This document shows positions 1 through 11,220 of a stretch of DNA of 64,000 nt, one piece after another. Origin of the DNA: Angiostrongylus vasorum (taxonomy: Eukaryota > Nematoda > Chromadorea > Rhabditida > Metastrongylidae); the NCBI GenBank assembly GCA_018806985.1, contig JADANN010000372.1:310001-374000 (forward strand), read 5' to 3'. The stretch's first letter is position 1. The number at the start of each line of letters is the position of its first letter. The translations under genes and the position numbers were made by a program. The notes under the pieces are model-generated. The model saw only the letters and a list, made by a program, of their open reading frames with translations. It was not told where the DNA came from and ran no database searches.

Positions 1-431
1 TTTGATCGCTGACGATCTCGTTTCACCAGTTCCACATTTACATGAGGGACAATCGACAGGCGGACATCACAGTACATTTTTCTTTCATTTTCTGCCACCT
101 TTATCCTTTCGTCATCATCGATGATAATGAGAACATCATCGTGATTAATCACGAGGTGACCTATAAGATGATTGCTGTGCTGTCTCGAAAGTCACGCATG
201 AAAATATTTCACCCCATGTTCTGCAAAACTTTTTAAGAATAAAATACTGGTTTGAAAATTGCGCATGAACCAGTTCTCGTTGTCAGAACCCACGACGTCA
301 CCCTTAAGACATGTTCTAGTTCTCTCTCTAATTTAAGTTCAAGGCAAATGTGATCTGCATTTGCTTAAATATTTATTCCCTCTGTTAATATGGTAACTGG
401 GGGAAGGGGAGAGGGGGGAGGTGGGAGGTGA

Positions 432-525
432 GGGAACCGGAGTGGTTAATGATGCAGTCCATCAGAAACAGAAACCGAGGTGTTGGTTGGACCCCATTCC
501 AAACACCCTTCCCTACCGATGTGAC
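432..525 (+). mobile_element. Family C-like head fragment (variant head)
   Basis: GGAGTGGTTAATGATGCAGT and CCATCAGAAACAGAAACCGA match the head of the element at 32.5 kb; the body is absent or too decayed. Confidence 0.5.
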
Positions 526-660
526 AGCAACAGCTCGGCTATCCTCATCGTGTATCTTCCCTCCCCCGAAAATATAACCACCGGTTCGAACCTCGACTGA
601 GGTTCCGAGCTCTCCTCAAGCCTCAGCATCTTATGGTTGTACTAAATCAACTTTATCACC

Positions 661-735
661 GATGCTACGAAACAGTCGGATGTATGGTACGTCCTTCATA
701 GATCGATCAACGCCAAGCACTTTTTTTCTTCATTA
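661..735 (+). mobile_element. Family A element, 3' end only
   Basis: Matches the last 60 bases of family A (GTCGGATGTATGG, then GATCGATCAACGCCAAGC). It lies tail to tail with the next copy. Confidence 0.6.
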
Positions 736-744
736 TTAGAATAA

Positions 745-1018
745 AAGGATAAACGATAGGGCGTTTGGCGTCGTCAATTCCGAAGGGATGCGCTGTGCAT
801 TCAACCATATTCGCAACGTCATAGAGGTGACTAGATGCATGTTTGGTTTATGCAGTAATTTGCGGTGGCTCACTGATATATTAAATCGGTGTTCCAGACA
901 AGTCCAGTACCCAAGCCGGAGAGATGGGAGGGCTGGTTAATCGGGGCGGCGCCGCATCGGGACAGTGACCTCGTATGTATTCTTGGACAACTCTAACCAC
1001 TGCGTTACATGCGCCCAA
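745..1018 (-). mobile_element. Family A short element (tRNA-headed SINE-like), diverged
   Basis: Complete but old: tail-side GCGTTTGGCGTCGTCAATTC, core CCAGACAAGTCCAGTACC, and head side TAACCACTGCGTTACATGCG. Confidence 0.7.
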
Positions 1019-2639
1019 TATTATATACTTGTATTTCTATTTGATTGATCAATACGTGGTGTGGAGGAATGGCGAACTATCCATGTGGTGCAACTGGCGG
1101 CCGAAGTTCACCGGCGGAACACCCGAGCAGGAATTCCCAGCGGTGACGTCATCTGGAGTGCGATAAATTCCATCAATCACTCGCGCCGTCAGTCGTGGTG
1201 CCAACTTCTCGCACATTTCCGATCTATTGTTCTTCAGTATTATGCTATCTTTTGTAAGCTTTCTCTATTGTTATCTTTTATTGATGGTAGAAATGATTAT
1301 GGTGCTGATAATAATACTGTTAGTGATAATATCAAGCAGTTAAAGCCAGGACCAAACAACGTTGTGACGCTGGAGATTGTGTTTTTTACAAGTATTTAAT
1401 ATATGGACTTTTATCATTTTGACGTTATCACCTATCAATTTTCTTCTATACAAAGGAACTTAGAACTACTTGTTGTTCCTTCTATGTCAAATTTCTCAGT
1501 GTTATGGCTGAGAGACAGGCGAAACAAAGGACCCGCATGACGTGGTGGAGAACGCGTTAGCTCCCGGAAAGAGTAATAGCGTGTTTGGTCCCCACCGCAG
1601 ACACCAGCAGTCCGGAGTTTTGCAAATATCTCAGCAACATTGTAGTTATATCTCAGTGCTATATTTTAAAATATTTCTATCTATGTTTTCCTGATCGGCC
1701 TTCATGTTCAAGGAGTTCCGAAATAATTCGAATATAGCTGAGATTACTGGTGCTATGACCATCGATTTGGTTCAATACACGGTATTTTGTACTTTTCCTT
1801 CCTTGAGCATCGCTCTGCTGTGGAAAAAATATTAGTTATTTTACTCTTTAGACAAAAAAACGTATCAGATTCGTCTATGGTGTATGGAAGCTTCTGGATG
1901 AAGCACATACCATGTTAATGCCATTTTAAAGCACTTTTGACCTTTCATCGGTTTTTCCCGATGTTTTTCTGTGAAAGTGCGTCGCATGTCTCGTGTCCGT
2001 AGCGAATTTCTCGCTCGGTCCGATCGTGCGCGGTGAGCGTGTCCTTCAACAATTGAATGAGGTGAACACACTTCGTTTTTGTTCATGTTTTGTGCACTCG
2101 AACAAAAAACTTTTCGTGCATAGGTACGGTGACGGTATCACGCATGCGGTCGATCGATTGGTATAGATTGCACAGCCTTGTTACGATAAAACCTTGTTAA
2201 CGTTTTTTTCCCTTCACATCTGTTTTGCAGCTACTGCTACTGGATGGAATTTATGGATCGTGGCGTCTATGAATAGCTGATTAGACGAACGGTGTGTTTT
2301 TCATTTCCATAATAGATGACTTCATTTGAAAATCGAGCGGCACTTGCGTGTTGAGGGCGAGGCACATAAATTATTCCCACCTAGGAGGTGGTTCTAGTTC
2401 TCATAAGCAACGTGCCTATTCTGGCTAATTTCAGAATCCGTTCGAATGTTCGCTTCATGAAGATGTTGGTAATACTTTTTTATAAGTCAGTGTTTCCTTA
2501 CTAAGAAGGAGTGAGGTTGTTAGTAACAAAGTTTATTCAATACAATACTGTCTGACGTTCTGGCGGATCTAGCCTTCTTCGGAGCCTGGGAAGGTCCATC
2601 GTTGCAGCCTACTCAGCCAAACACCTCTATGTCCTCAAC
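1019..2639. other. No gene seen apart from one family B element
   Basis: ORFs here are short and low in protein-like composition. The 73-codon minus ORF at 1,865-2,086 is Arg-rich and not recognised. Confidence 0.5.
1505..1665 (+). mobile_element. Family B short element (tRNA-like head)
   Basis: Contains GCTGAGAGACAGGCGAAACA, TGACGTGGTGGAGAACGCGT (A-box-like), a TTTGGTCCCCACC (B-box-like) and GAGTTTTGCAAATATCTCAG. Confidence 0.8.
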
Positions 2640-3450
2640 AGATAAACCTCGAAGCCGAAAGTTTACGCGCTGAGGTTTTAGATTCCTGTGCGAGAATGGT
2701 GATTTCTACTCCAGTATCCTCTCCATTACGTCTGTTTCCTATGCAGGTCTAGCGAAGTATTTAGCTTAACTTTAATTTTGCTCACTAGGTGTTCCCTCAT
2801 CACGGATGCACAGTGGTAAACTCGGTTCGCTAATGTATTTGTTGTTCCTGCATGCTTAGCAAGAGATCATGTAAACTCTATCCGAACAAGTGTAATCACC
2901 GTCTCTACTGCTAGAGAATATTATGCATTTTTGCGTTGGGCATAGACGGCCATTCAGGCGCTTGCGAGTTAGCTGGCAACTTAGAATCCTCGACGGTATT
3001 TTAGTCACTGTTATCGGATCTTTTAGACCGGTCCTTTTTAGGCATCGCTTTATAGCTGTGGTCACTTTGCTGGAGATAAACAGCAGGATAAACGGGACCT
3101 TAGCCTCGTTAGGATTATCGTTTGAGGAGGGAATGACTTTTCTCTTCACCTTTCCCGAAAGGCACAGTTTCGTACCCATTCAAAATAGCTATTTGTCGAT
3201 CTGATTTTTAGTTCTTCGCTTCAGTTTCAATCTTCCTTCTGCTCTCTTGGTGTGCACACAGTGTTGGCTGTTAGAAATATGTTTCTCACATACGCTACTT
3301 TCATATGGGAAAGATGAGGAGAGAGGTTATGAACCGGTCCATTCTTGTTACTTACCTTTCGGTAGCAATTGCTAATCTAGCCGTAGGTTGACATGAACGT
3401 TCCAAAACGGAAGCTATTCTTTCTTTGGTTTCTCTCGAGTGAAATTTATG
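2640..3450 (-). pseudogene. Penelope-like element fragment (end of RT, linker, GIY-YIG domain)
   Basis: Reading the minus strand from 3,450: YINFTREKP (end of the RT domain, compare YIKSTREKP in the copy near 10 kb), a linker with KVAYVRNIFLTANTVCTPRE, the ORF of 107 codons with LTRKRLNGRLCPTQKC and GDYTCSDRVYMISC (zinc-binding Cys region and first strand of GIY-YIG), then after a stop a decayed YI-E---PLCIRDE segment, and EITILAQESKTSARK as the C-terminal region. Several stops and frame changes show a dead copy. A family B repeat abuts its 5' side at about 3,455. Confidence 0.75.
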
Positions 3451-3454
3451 TACT

Positions 3455-3620
3455 CTGATGATTTTTCACGGCAAGGTATTATGCGAAATAGGTCTAATCG
3501 CGATCACCCTTTCAGGGGGCTCACGTGTTACGCATGGCACCACTGTGGCCCTTGCTTTGCCTTTCTCTCGGCCTGTTTTTCTACCACTTTCGTTCTCAAG
3601 ACGTTTTTTTTTGTTATCCG
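3455..3620 (-). mobile_element. Family B element, second subfamily
   Basis: Minus-strand match to the CGCCAAGCAAGGGCCTC-type subfamily: here GCAAGGGCCACAGTGGTGC, reversed, with GGGCTCACGTGTTACGC on the + strand. It abuts the Penelope fragment. Confidence 0.65.
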
Positions 3621-3675
3621 AAAACCCACCTGGCAAGACATTGCCGCGAACTCCCCCACTCTTATCATAAAATAA

Positions 3676-3945
3676 TGAAGGATGAATTTCTCGACGTTGA
3701 TCAATTCCTGAGGGATACGCTACGACTTCGACTTCATCAAGCATCGTTAGAGATGAATAAATGCGTATCTGACCAATAAAACAACTCACGATGGCTAACG
3801 ATGTATCGAGTCAGTGCTGCTACCATTCCAGACAGGTCTGCTACCAAGTTGTCGAACCCGGAGTGGTTGAAGGATTGGTGAGACTTGGGCGCGATGTCGA
3901 ACCCGCGTGTATTGCGAGACGCGTCTAACCTGCCACCCTTATCAC
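3676..3945 (-). mobile_element. Family A short element, diverged
   Basis: Carries the tail (GACGTTGATCAATTCCTGAG), core (CCAGACAGGTCTGCTACC) and a weak head near 3,930. Confidence 0.7.
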
Positions 3946-4584
3946 TAATACATAATCTAGTGTTTTTTAACCATATCAGCTCTCAAACCGTCCGAATGCC
4001 ACATTTTTGCGTTTCTGTGAGATTGGAACTAAACTTTGCGCGATAATGATTAAACACTTTGGAAGTTTCGTCTTGTCCCAAATTTGCTATTAGCTACATT
4101 GCTGAGGTCTTGTCGTCCAAAGAACGAGGGAGGAGACGGCGGTAGTGGAGAATTTCCTTAGTTCTTGCTGCCCACTCCTACTTAGCACTTAAACTCTAAC
4201 TTTGTTAAGTGTCCATCTTGCAGTTCATACTACATGCGACCATACGCAAGGATACCATGGAAGTGGATTCGGCTGGTGAGAAACCTAGGCCGAATTCTAA
4301 CAGCAAGCGCGTTCCACTAGGGTGAGCCATTCCTCGTAACGCTGTAACTGTTGGCTTTTTTGACACATAATTTACCGTTTGTGACTACGTTTACCGTGTG
4401 ACTCGTTTGAGTTTCGTCGACGGTATTTTTAACACCTTGAAGCAGTTTTTTTCGACTTACTCAAAAGGTCCTCGAATTTTCTCTGTAAAGTTATCTCAGC
4501 ATTTGCCTTAATAGAGCTGTAAACCAACATCGACCTATCCGCTATTCCCTTCCAAGGGAGATCCTCCAAATACTAATTACAATT

Positions 4585-4725
4585 CCAGACCGCATTTCTC
4601 TGCGGTGTGGGGTCGAACACGGTACTGCCCATTCCGGGGGCTAACGCGTTCGCCACCACACCATGCGTGTCCTTCGGTTCACCGTTCTGTCAGCCGGATT
4701 TTATAGGTGCTATCAGCAATTATCC
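4585..4725 (-). mobile_element. Family B short element
   Basis: On the + strand it shows CTAACGCGTTCGCCACCACA and CCTTCGGTTCACCGTTCTGT. It lies back to back with the next copy. Confidence 0.75.
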
Positions 4726-4734
4726 ATCAAATAA

Positions 4735-5055
4735 AGAAGTGACTACGTTGTGATTTATACTATGTCTATATAGCTTCAGCTTAATGGGCTTCAATGCCGA
4801 TTTGTGCTCGCCATATCAATACCGTTGACGGGTTATTGCTGATAGGACCTATAGACACGGCTGAGAGATGGGCAAAACGATGGAGTTGCATGTGTGGTGG
4901 TGAACATATTAGCAGCCGTAAAAGGTATTATCGTGTTCGATTGCCACCGTAAGCACCTGCGGTCCGGAGTCTTGCAGATATCTCAACGTCGTTGTGTTTA
5001 TATTTCACATCATATCCTGCCTTCAAAAGAATAGGCATTAAGTGAAGAAGTGACT
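4735..5055 (+). mobile_element. Family B element, long form
   Basis: Starts with the 5' extension (GTTGTGATTTATAC, CAATGCCGATTTGTGCTC), then the head (GCTGAGAGATGGGCAAAACG), and ends ATATCCTGCCTTC with a short tail. Confidence 0.75.
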
Positions 5056-5204
5056 ACTAATCATAACATTTGTCATTCGATAGGCTCTTCTTTGGTTGAG
5101 CGAACATTTTGTTCTGCTTGCATTGTAGACGGGCGCAGGGTACTCGTATTTCGATGTCCACCATATGATGACTGTCGTCTGATAGACCGCATAGATGGTC
5201 TTTT

Positions 5205-5375
5205 GTTTGATGATGTGTGACACAACCACAATGATGCTGAGATATTTGCAAAACTCCGTATCGCAGGTGTCTGCGGTGGGGAACGAACTCGTTTTTACCC
5301 TTTCCGGGGCTAACGCGTTCACCACCACACCATGCGGGTCCTTCGTTTCGCCTGCAATCAGCAGTCATCCGTCAA
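5205..5375 (-). mobile_element. Family B short element, well preserved
   Basis: + strand signature GGGGCTAACGCGTTCACCAC with CAAAACTCCGTATCGCAGG. Third B copy in a 0.8-kb cluster. Confidence 0.8.
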
Positions 5376-5921
5376 CATTTATAGCTTTAGTTGTTTAATA
5401 AGTTCTAATAGTTTGAAATCTAAACCCAACTGTTAGCGCCTAAAAAAGTGAGAACTTTAGTTTAAAAAATAGTAATGAAGTTGACATACAAAGACAAGTC
5501 TACTTTCATGCTATATGACTGTAGTACTTCTCCAATTCGTCCTGTTGTCTTTCAGCTATTTTTTCAGCCAAATTTCAGTGTGTTTTTATTCACCATTGAA
5601 CTGCATTTTTAGAAAGCGGCCCGCTTGTTCTTGTAGATCAGAAGGAAGTTGCTTCCTTGCAAACAGGGCTCTCCATTTTTCGTGACGAGGACTACTTTGG
5701 TGGGAAAGAGTTCAGCCTGACTCGACCGTCGGTCGACCAATCAGGCTAATATCAGTTTCACATCAGATTGAATAAAAAAAAGTGAAACGGAGCGAAATTG
5801 GAAGTGTCAGGATTGGAATGTGTTTCACTTGGGAATTCGCTTATTTCTTTACGTAAATAGATGACAAAGTTTTTGATTATTTGACGTTTTTCAAAATTTA
5901 TCGCACGTTATTTTAACAAAA

Positions 5922-6296
5922 ATGAAAATGTTTTACACCAGCACATCGGATATTTTTTGTCTTCAGACGATTTCAGCTTGTTTGTTCATTGTGCAGATAG
6001 CATTAGTTCATCGAAACCATGACATCGATCACTTGGACGAGTTGTTCCGATGTCTGTCTGCCTTCTGTTTTTTCGAGGACGTCATATTACTGCGATCTAT
6101 TACATCTGTGACAGTTGAGCGTTGCGATCCATGCGTCAGAGATTTGTGTCAGAGATCGGAATCATGCTATTCGTGCAGATGCGACTTCGCCCCAGTACGA
6201 TTCGGTGGTGTAAGGCCGGCATCTGGTCCTAGCGACTACATGATTTGTAACGGAGACCGACAATTGGACTTTGCCAGCGACCTCAAACATGATTAG
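5922..6296 (+). CDS. Putative small Cys-rich protein or exon, unidentified
   Basis: A 124-codon ORF. The last 60 codons use mixed, protein-like codons and read VERCDPCVRDLCQRSESCYS, then CRCDFAPVRFGG and SDYMICNGDRQLDF, with eight closely spaced Cys. The first part is hydrophobic (FCLQTISACLFIVQIALV), which could be a signal segment or intron translated by chance: CTTCAG at 5,968 and TGTGACAG at 6,112 are possible acceptors. I do not recognise a family. It may be the last exon of a secreted protein gene. Confidence 0.35.
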   Translation: MKMFYTSTSDIFCLQTISACLFIVQIALVHRNHDIDHLDELFRCLSAFCFFEDVILLRSITSVTVERCDPCVRDLCQRSESCYSCRCDFAPVRFGGVRPASGPSDYMICNGDRQLDFASDLKHD

Positions 6297-8440
6297 ATCA
6301 CCTTCAGTAATCTGTATATCAGTCCCGATATTAATGTAATAGTGAGCAAATTGTTCTCTTTACTTTTCTAATCCTTTTTTTTTCGTTTTAAATTCCTTCT
6401 GTATAGGTTCAAAAGACAGTTCTTCTTATCCTACCAAGATCTTAACATTTAACATGAGAACGAGCGTGGCACATTTGTTACAGATTTATTGTAAGGAGAA
6501 CATTATCGTTGGTTTTATTCTCCTATCCGCATAAACGAGGCACCCTTTCCCACCGAGATCGTTAAATTGGATCCATACTTGTCTAGAGCATGAAAAACAG
6601 CGCTAAGCTCTCAGAAGTATTCAGAAGAAGTAGAGCGTACTCAAATATTTTTTTAACCACCTCTTCGTTACTACCAATGGAATCGAATACATTACGCATT
6701 CCTGAGGATCACTTATTCTGAAAAACTCGACTAAGCTGTGTAAGAGTCCAATTCCTGAGAAGAATCCTTTCCTGATCCAAGTGAGTGCAAAATGACTTTC
6801 AATGAGTTTTCTTCCAGCAAATTTTTTTTCCACCCTTTGTAAGATATGACAGGATTATTGCGGTCTGTACAGTGAATTTTTAAAAAGCAAAAATAAATAA
6901 AGCTTTTTGAAGGTATTTTTGATAGTTTAGGTTTTTTTTTGAAAAATTTGCCAAATAAAGGAAGGCTTTCACATCTTCTGTCTTTTTTCTCATTTTTGAG
7001 TCTTTGTTTCAATCCTGCAGTAACTAAGGCCATTTATTTTATTGTTGTTGGTGTTTTCGCCTGGCTCTTTGCCATTTCGACTAAACGGGACCTCATCTGT
7101 TGTTTCGTGAGTTGTCTAGCAACCAGCTGTCTGTCATTCGCTCAACACCGTTGCCCGTCGATTTTTCTTCTGTTCATGTTTCTTCTCACCGACAGCAAAC
7201 CAGTTTTTCTCCGAAGTGTCGTTTTTTACCTATTTTCCACTTCGATCGCCTTTATTTCTTAAAGATTCGATTTATTTACTATTTTCTTACCGCTTCTTTA
7301 GCATTTGTTTGCCACCTAGCACTACTTTTCTCTCAACCTCTGTGATGTTTGTGTGCATATCACTTTTTTTCTCTTCCAACAAATTACTTCACCCTCCTGG
7401 AATTATTCAAGAGTAATTGCTAATAAAAAAGGCACGGGTAAGACAGTAGAAGAGATGCCCTTCAACACGCCTGAAGTGCAAGGTTCGACCCCGCTCGGGC
7501 ACAGTCGAACCTCCCATCACTTCGGGATAGGGAAATGGCTAAGATTTGTTATGGCATCAACTCACTCCAATCCAGAAAAAGCTGGTGAGTGCCTGTGATG
7601 AAGATCTGTGAACGCTCTAATACGACTATTCCAGGATTCCAGGCAGAGTCTTCTCGCAAGTATTGAACGCATTCCTAAACAAAACCAAAAACTGTTAAGC
7701 ACCATCTAAACCCACTTGCAAATTCAAAAACCTCTATGGATGAAGGATATGCGAGAAAAACGAGTCGAATAGAAGTGCTGGGATGCGCTCGTTGTCGTGA
7801 TTTCGAGTCGTGCAAAATAAAAAAAAATCGCTGTTAGAGTAATATTTCCTGGAAATCCGACTTAGCGCTCGAGTGCGAACAACTGTCACAAACTATCGCG
7901 CATTCGTTTCGCGGCCATGAGTCATTATCGTCTCGCGCTTGCGCGGCCGTCTATTTTTTTGTCAGGCCGGTTCAACCAGAGTTCATCTGACAAATTCTTA
8001 GGCACAGAAACAAGGAGATAAAGATGAATGTCACCTCATGCTGTTTTTTCCGTTTTTTAAAGTTATGTACTTGTAAGAGGAGGGTACTGTAGCCATCGAT
8101 TGCTTTATGCTCAATATTATTTGAATATTTTGTCCTACAGCGCTATAAATAATCCGTATGTGTAACAAAAAACTTGTTCCTTCTAATTTTTTCTGCAGCA
8201 TCTTATCTCTCTTTCTGCTCCTTTATAGAGTCAGATCTCTAACTTCGTTTGAGTGAATTGAAAATCCAATTTGTACAACGTTTAGTGACAGTGAAATCTG
8301 AGAAGAACTGTACACGAAAATTGCTTTTTCCTGCCATTAAAAATTCAAATAAAAAAAGATGAATGGGCTTTCGAACAACATCTTCGGGGAAAAAACGCTA
8401 ACAAGAAAGGACAGTTCATGGCTGAGAACAAGTAAAATAG
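6297..8440. other. AT- and T-rich stretch without a supported gene
   Basis: The ORFs at 6,939-7,416 are Phe/Leu-rich translations of T-rich sequence. A family C element lies at 7,430-7,800; otherwise nothing is supported. Confidence 0.5.
7430..7800 (+). mobile_element. Family C short element, diverged variant
   Basis: A tRNA-like head with a clear B box (GGTTCGACCCC) is followed by ACGACTATTCCAGGATTCCA, and by GAGTCGAATAGAAGTGCTGG at the 3' end. Confidence 0.6.
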
Positions 8441-8442
8441 AA

Positions 8443-8650
8443 CAAGCTGAGAGACAGGCGAAACGAAAGACTTGCATGGTGTGGTGGTGAACACGTTAGC
8501 CTCCGGAAAGGGTAATAGCGCATTCGTTCCCCACTGCAGGCACCTGCGGTCCGGAGTTTTGCAAATATCTCAGCGTCATTGTGTGTGGTTGTCTCACACA
8601 TAATACCCTGCCATGAAGAATTGTGATAGGCAGTAAATACAAAAGTTAAC
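8443..8650 (+). mobile_element. Family B short element, well preserved
   Basis: GCTGAGAGACAGGCGAAACG through CACATAATACCCTGCCATGA to the tail GGCAGTAAATACAAAAGTTA. Confidence 0.85.
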
Positions 8651-8689
8651 AAGTAAAATATTTTTTTCTACATATTTTTTCATTCTTTA

Positions 8690-9050
8690 TTTCATTTTAT
8701 ATGACCCGTTTCCACGTCTACCGTGCGGATCCCAGCTTCTTCTCACATTCGATTCGTTTTCTGGCATTCATCGATCACGAAGATCTTCCAACTTTTGCGC
8801 GTGGTTTCGGTTGCTGCTTGAGGATTTTCATTTCATCTTGAATGTCGTAGAATGCTAGTCGAGCAGTTCTCTCTGGAGTCCTGAGATAGCCGGGCTGGAG
8901 CGTTCCCAATTGGAGTGCAGAAAGTGATTCTTTCCCAGACAAGTCCGGTACCAATCCCCCGACCGCGGATTGATGAAAAGGCTTGATTAGCCCGGAGCGG
9001 AATCAAACTAGCATCATGCTCCTGATGATGGACATCATTACCCGCCCACT
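8690..9050 (-). mobile_element. Family C short element, full length
   Basis: On the + strand: 3' end CACGTCTACCGTGCGGATCC, body CACGAAGATCTTCCAACTTT and GAGATAGCCGGGCTGGAGCG, shared core CCAGACAAGTCCGGTACCAA, head ATGATGGACATCATTACCCG. Confidence 0.8.
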
Positions 9051-9084
9051 TTCTTTACTTTTTTTTACACATATTTATTGCAAA

Positions 9085-9165
9085 TCTTTCAGCATCATTG
9101 TGGTTATATTTCACATCATGCCTTGCCATGAAAAAGAAGAGGCAGTAAATAAAAAGTACTACAAG
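9085..9165 (+). mobile_element. Family B element, 3' end only
   Basis: Begins in TTTCAGCATCATTGTGGTTA and ends GAGGCAGTAAATAAAAAGTA. Confidence 0.65.
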
Positions 9166-9294
9166 GTGTTCTTCTTTAGTTGGAATGACCTTCGAAACTC
9201 GAACATTTCTGAACCAGATTCAGTTTCATGGGCTTCACATCCCATTGTTACCTGGGTTTGGAGTAACTGGTAGGATTTAATAGGTCTTTTCCTT

Positions 9295-9435
9295 TACAGT
9301 CTGGGGCAGATTTTGGCCAGGCTGGCCTCGGGATTCCAGGGAACCACAATGGCTTAACCAGCAAATCTCCGAAAAATTGCGGTCATGTTTGACGCACGAC
9401 CAGTGAGGACGGGCTGTTCAAGTATAAAGTATCAA
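9295..9435 (+). mobile_element. Family D element, 3' end
   Basis: CTGGGGCAGATTTTGGCCAG, GGCTTAACCAGCAAATCTCC, CAGTGAGGACGGGCTGTTCA and the AAGTATCAA tail. Confidence 0.75.
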
Positions 9436-9619
9436 TATTATAATACTTTAATTATTCGGTGGAAAAGGCTAAAGTATTAATGAAGGTCAAAGTTTTAAAT
9501 AGATGGTGGGTTAGGATGCTACGGTCAAACTGAAAGGCTACTCACCGTGAAGTAACGAGTGGGACTGGCCCACGGGTTGTTCACGTGGGGTCGCGGGCAC
9601 GACACACACCGGGGTCAAA

Positions 9620-10745
9620 ATATCATTTTGAAATAGGGAGCCAGGTCACGTGTGATAGTAAGGCATTCGTCTTTCCAGTTCATCTTTGGATTTTTGAAAT
9701 TTATCCAAAAACGCTTCAAGAGTTTTGCGCGTTGATGTTTTCGACTCCTGCGCTAGGAGTCGTACAGTCACTTCAAAATCATCGCCGTTGTGCTTTTTGT
9801 GCCCTATGCGTACCTAGAGGAGTGTTTTGACGAATTTTAGCTTTCCCATCTAGATGTTCTTTTATGCGGACACAAAGTGGTCTACCCGTTTCCCCAATAT
9901 AATCCTCACCGCATGCGTTACATGAGATCAAGTATATTATACCTGAACTCATGCAATCCCCGTCTCTCCCGTTAGGACAGATCATACAGTTTTCTGAGCT
10001 GCACAAACGATCACAGAGACGGTTGCGAACTAACTAACGGCGTAGGGTATTGGGTGGGATGTCAATAATCGTTATATAATTTTCAAGACCACTTTTTTCT
10101 TAAGCATCTCTTAATGGCGTAACTTGTTTCATTTGATATGAAGGGTAGCTTAAAAAGGGATCTTACTTACGTCCGAAACATTATTTTGGGGATCTACCCT
10201 ACGTTTTTGTTCTAACCCGAATGGCTTCTACGTCGTAGCCATTGGAAATGGCCACCTTTCGTGCCAGGTTTTGCGATTCCTTCCTTTCCTCTTCTCCCGT
10301 GCACGCATTTTTCAGCCGTACGGTACATGTTTTTGATAAGTGCTTTTTTTCATGTGCGAAGGATGAGAAGAGAGGTAGTGAACTAGTATGTTCTTACTAC
10401 TTGGTTTACGATACCATAGCCACTTTCTGAGAGCTTTATTTGGATGCTTAAAAGTGGAAGCCAGTTTTCGGTTGGTTTTTCTCGTGTAGATTTTATGTAC
10501 TCTGACTGTTGGTTTAACAATTCAAAGCACTCATCCATCTGTTCTTGTGTGGAACAGACGATGAAGCAGTCGTCTATGTATCGGCAGCAGAGTAAGGGTC
10601 GGTGGTCGAGAACTGGAGCTTCCACCTTAGACATGAAAGCGATGGCAAGGCTTGGTGCTAAACGCTGTCCCGTAGCCAACCCTCTAATTTGTGCAAAATA
10701 TTTTCGAGACCACCTGAAGATTGAACAACTAAGACACTGTTTTTA
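9620..10745 (-). pseudogene. Penelope-like element, 3' part: RT palm, linker, GIY-YIG endonuclease
   Basis: Penelope-like elements are retroelements whose single ORF joins a telomerase-related reverse transcriptase to a GIY-YIG nuclease. On the minus strand from 10,745 the frame reads CLSCSIFRW, IRGLATGQRLAPSLAIAFMS, then the catalytic motif RYIDDCF and the thumb-side motif STREKPTENWLPLLSIQI (ORF 10,383-10,679). Further on, 9,779-10,006 reads CMICPNGRDGDC and GIIYLISCNACGEDYIGETG with RPLCVRIKEH, a clear GIY-YIG core. Downstream, to about 9,620, is a stop-ridden match to the usual C-terminus. The part between 10,010 and 10,380 has stops, so it is inactive. Confidence 0.85.
9745..9772. repeat. 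Short perfect hairpin in the Penelope C-terminal region
   Basis: CGACTCCT, GCGCT loop, AGGAGTCG: an 8-bp stem. No downstream U run, so not a terminator; meaning unknown. Confidence 0.5.
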
Positions 10746-10749
10746 AAAG

Positions 10750-10965
10750 AGTCATTAGTTGCGCAATCGACAAGCCGCACATTTTTATTTTCTTTTACCT
10801 AACACCAAAATGTTTCTAGACCACCTACGGTGCGCGCAACCAAACTGCACGCATGTAATGGAGTCATTCGATGTTACTTCACTTTATACCAACGTGTCGA
10901 ATGACTCCGCAATGCAAGTCATTCTCGAGTTGCTGGTAGAGCACGAAAAGAACATAAAATAATAA
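10750..10965 (+). pseudogene. Penelope-like element, 5' RT segment in inverted orientation
   Basis: The + strand ORF contains NTKMFLDHLRC and VMESFDVTSLYTNVSNDSAM followed by QVILELLVEHEKNIK. This is the N-terminal half of the RT (the FDVTSLYTN motif carries the first catalytic Asp). It is the part missing from the minus-strand piece that begins at 10,745, and it lies head to head with it. The copy at 44.6-45.9 kb has the two halves colinear and suggests only about a dozen codons are lost between them. Confidence 0.8.
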
Positions 10966-10974
10966 TAAGAATAT

Positions 10975-11220
10975 AAAGTATCAAATTTCCTTTGCATTTT
11001 ACGTGACCCATCATCACATCTACTGTATGGATCCCGGTTCTTCTTGAATTTCAATCGTTCTATCGTGTCCTTCATCCACGAAGGTTTTCTAACATTTCGC
11101 GTGTTCTTCTGGCTGCTGCTAGAGGATTTCTGCTTCATTAGCCGAGTGAGTTGATTCTTCTTGCAATCTTGGAGATAATCGTGCTAAGGCGTTCCCATGT
11201 GGACTGGAGAAAAGCGTTAA
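10975..11220 (-). mobile_element. Family C short element, 3' two thirds
   Basis: On the + strand CATCTACTGTATGGATCCCG and CTGCTGCTAGAGGATTTCTG; it directly abuts the inverted Penelope segment. Confidence 0.7.

Noticed and set aside
10383..10679. YIDD motif as telomerase, retroviral or group II intron RT
   Set aside because: Flanking motifs and the downstream GIY-YIG domain fit a Penelope-like element.
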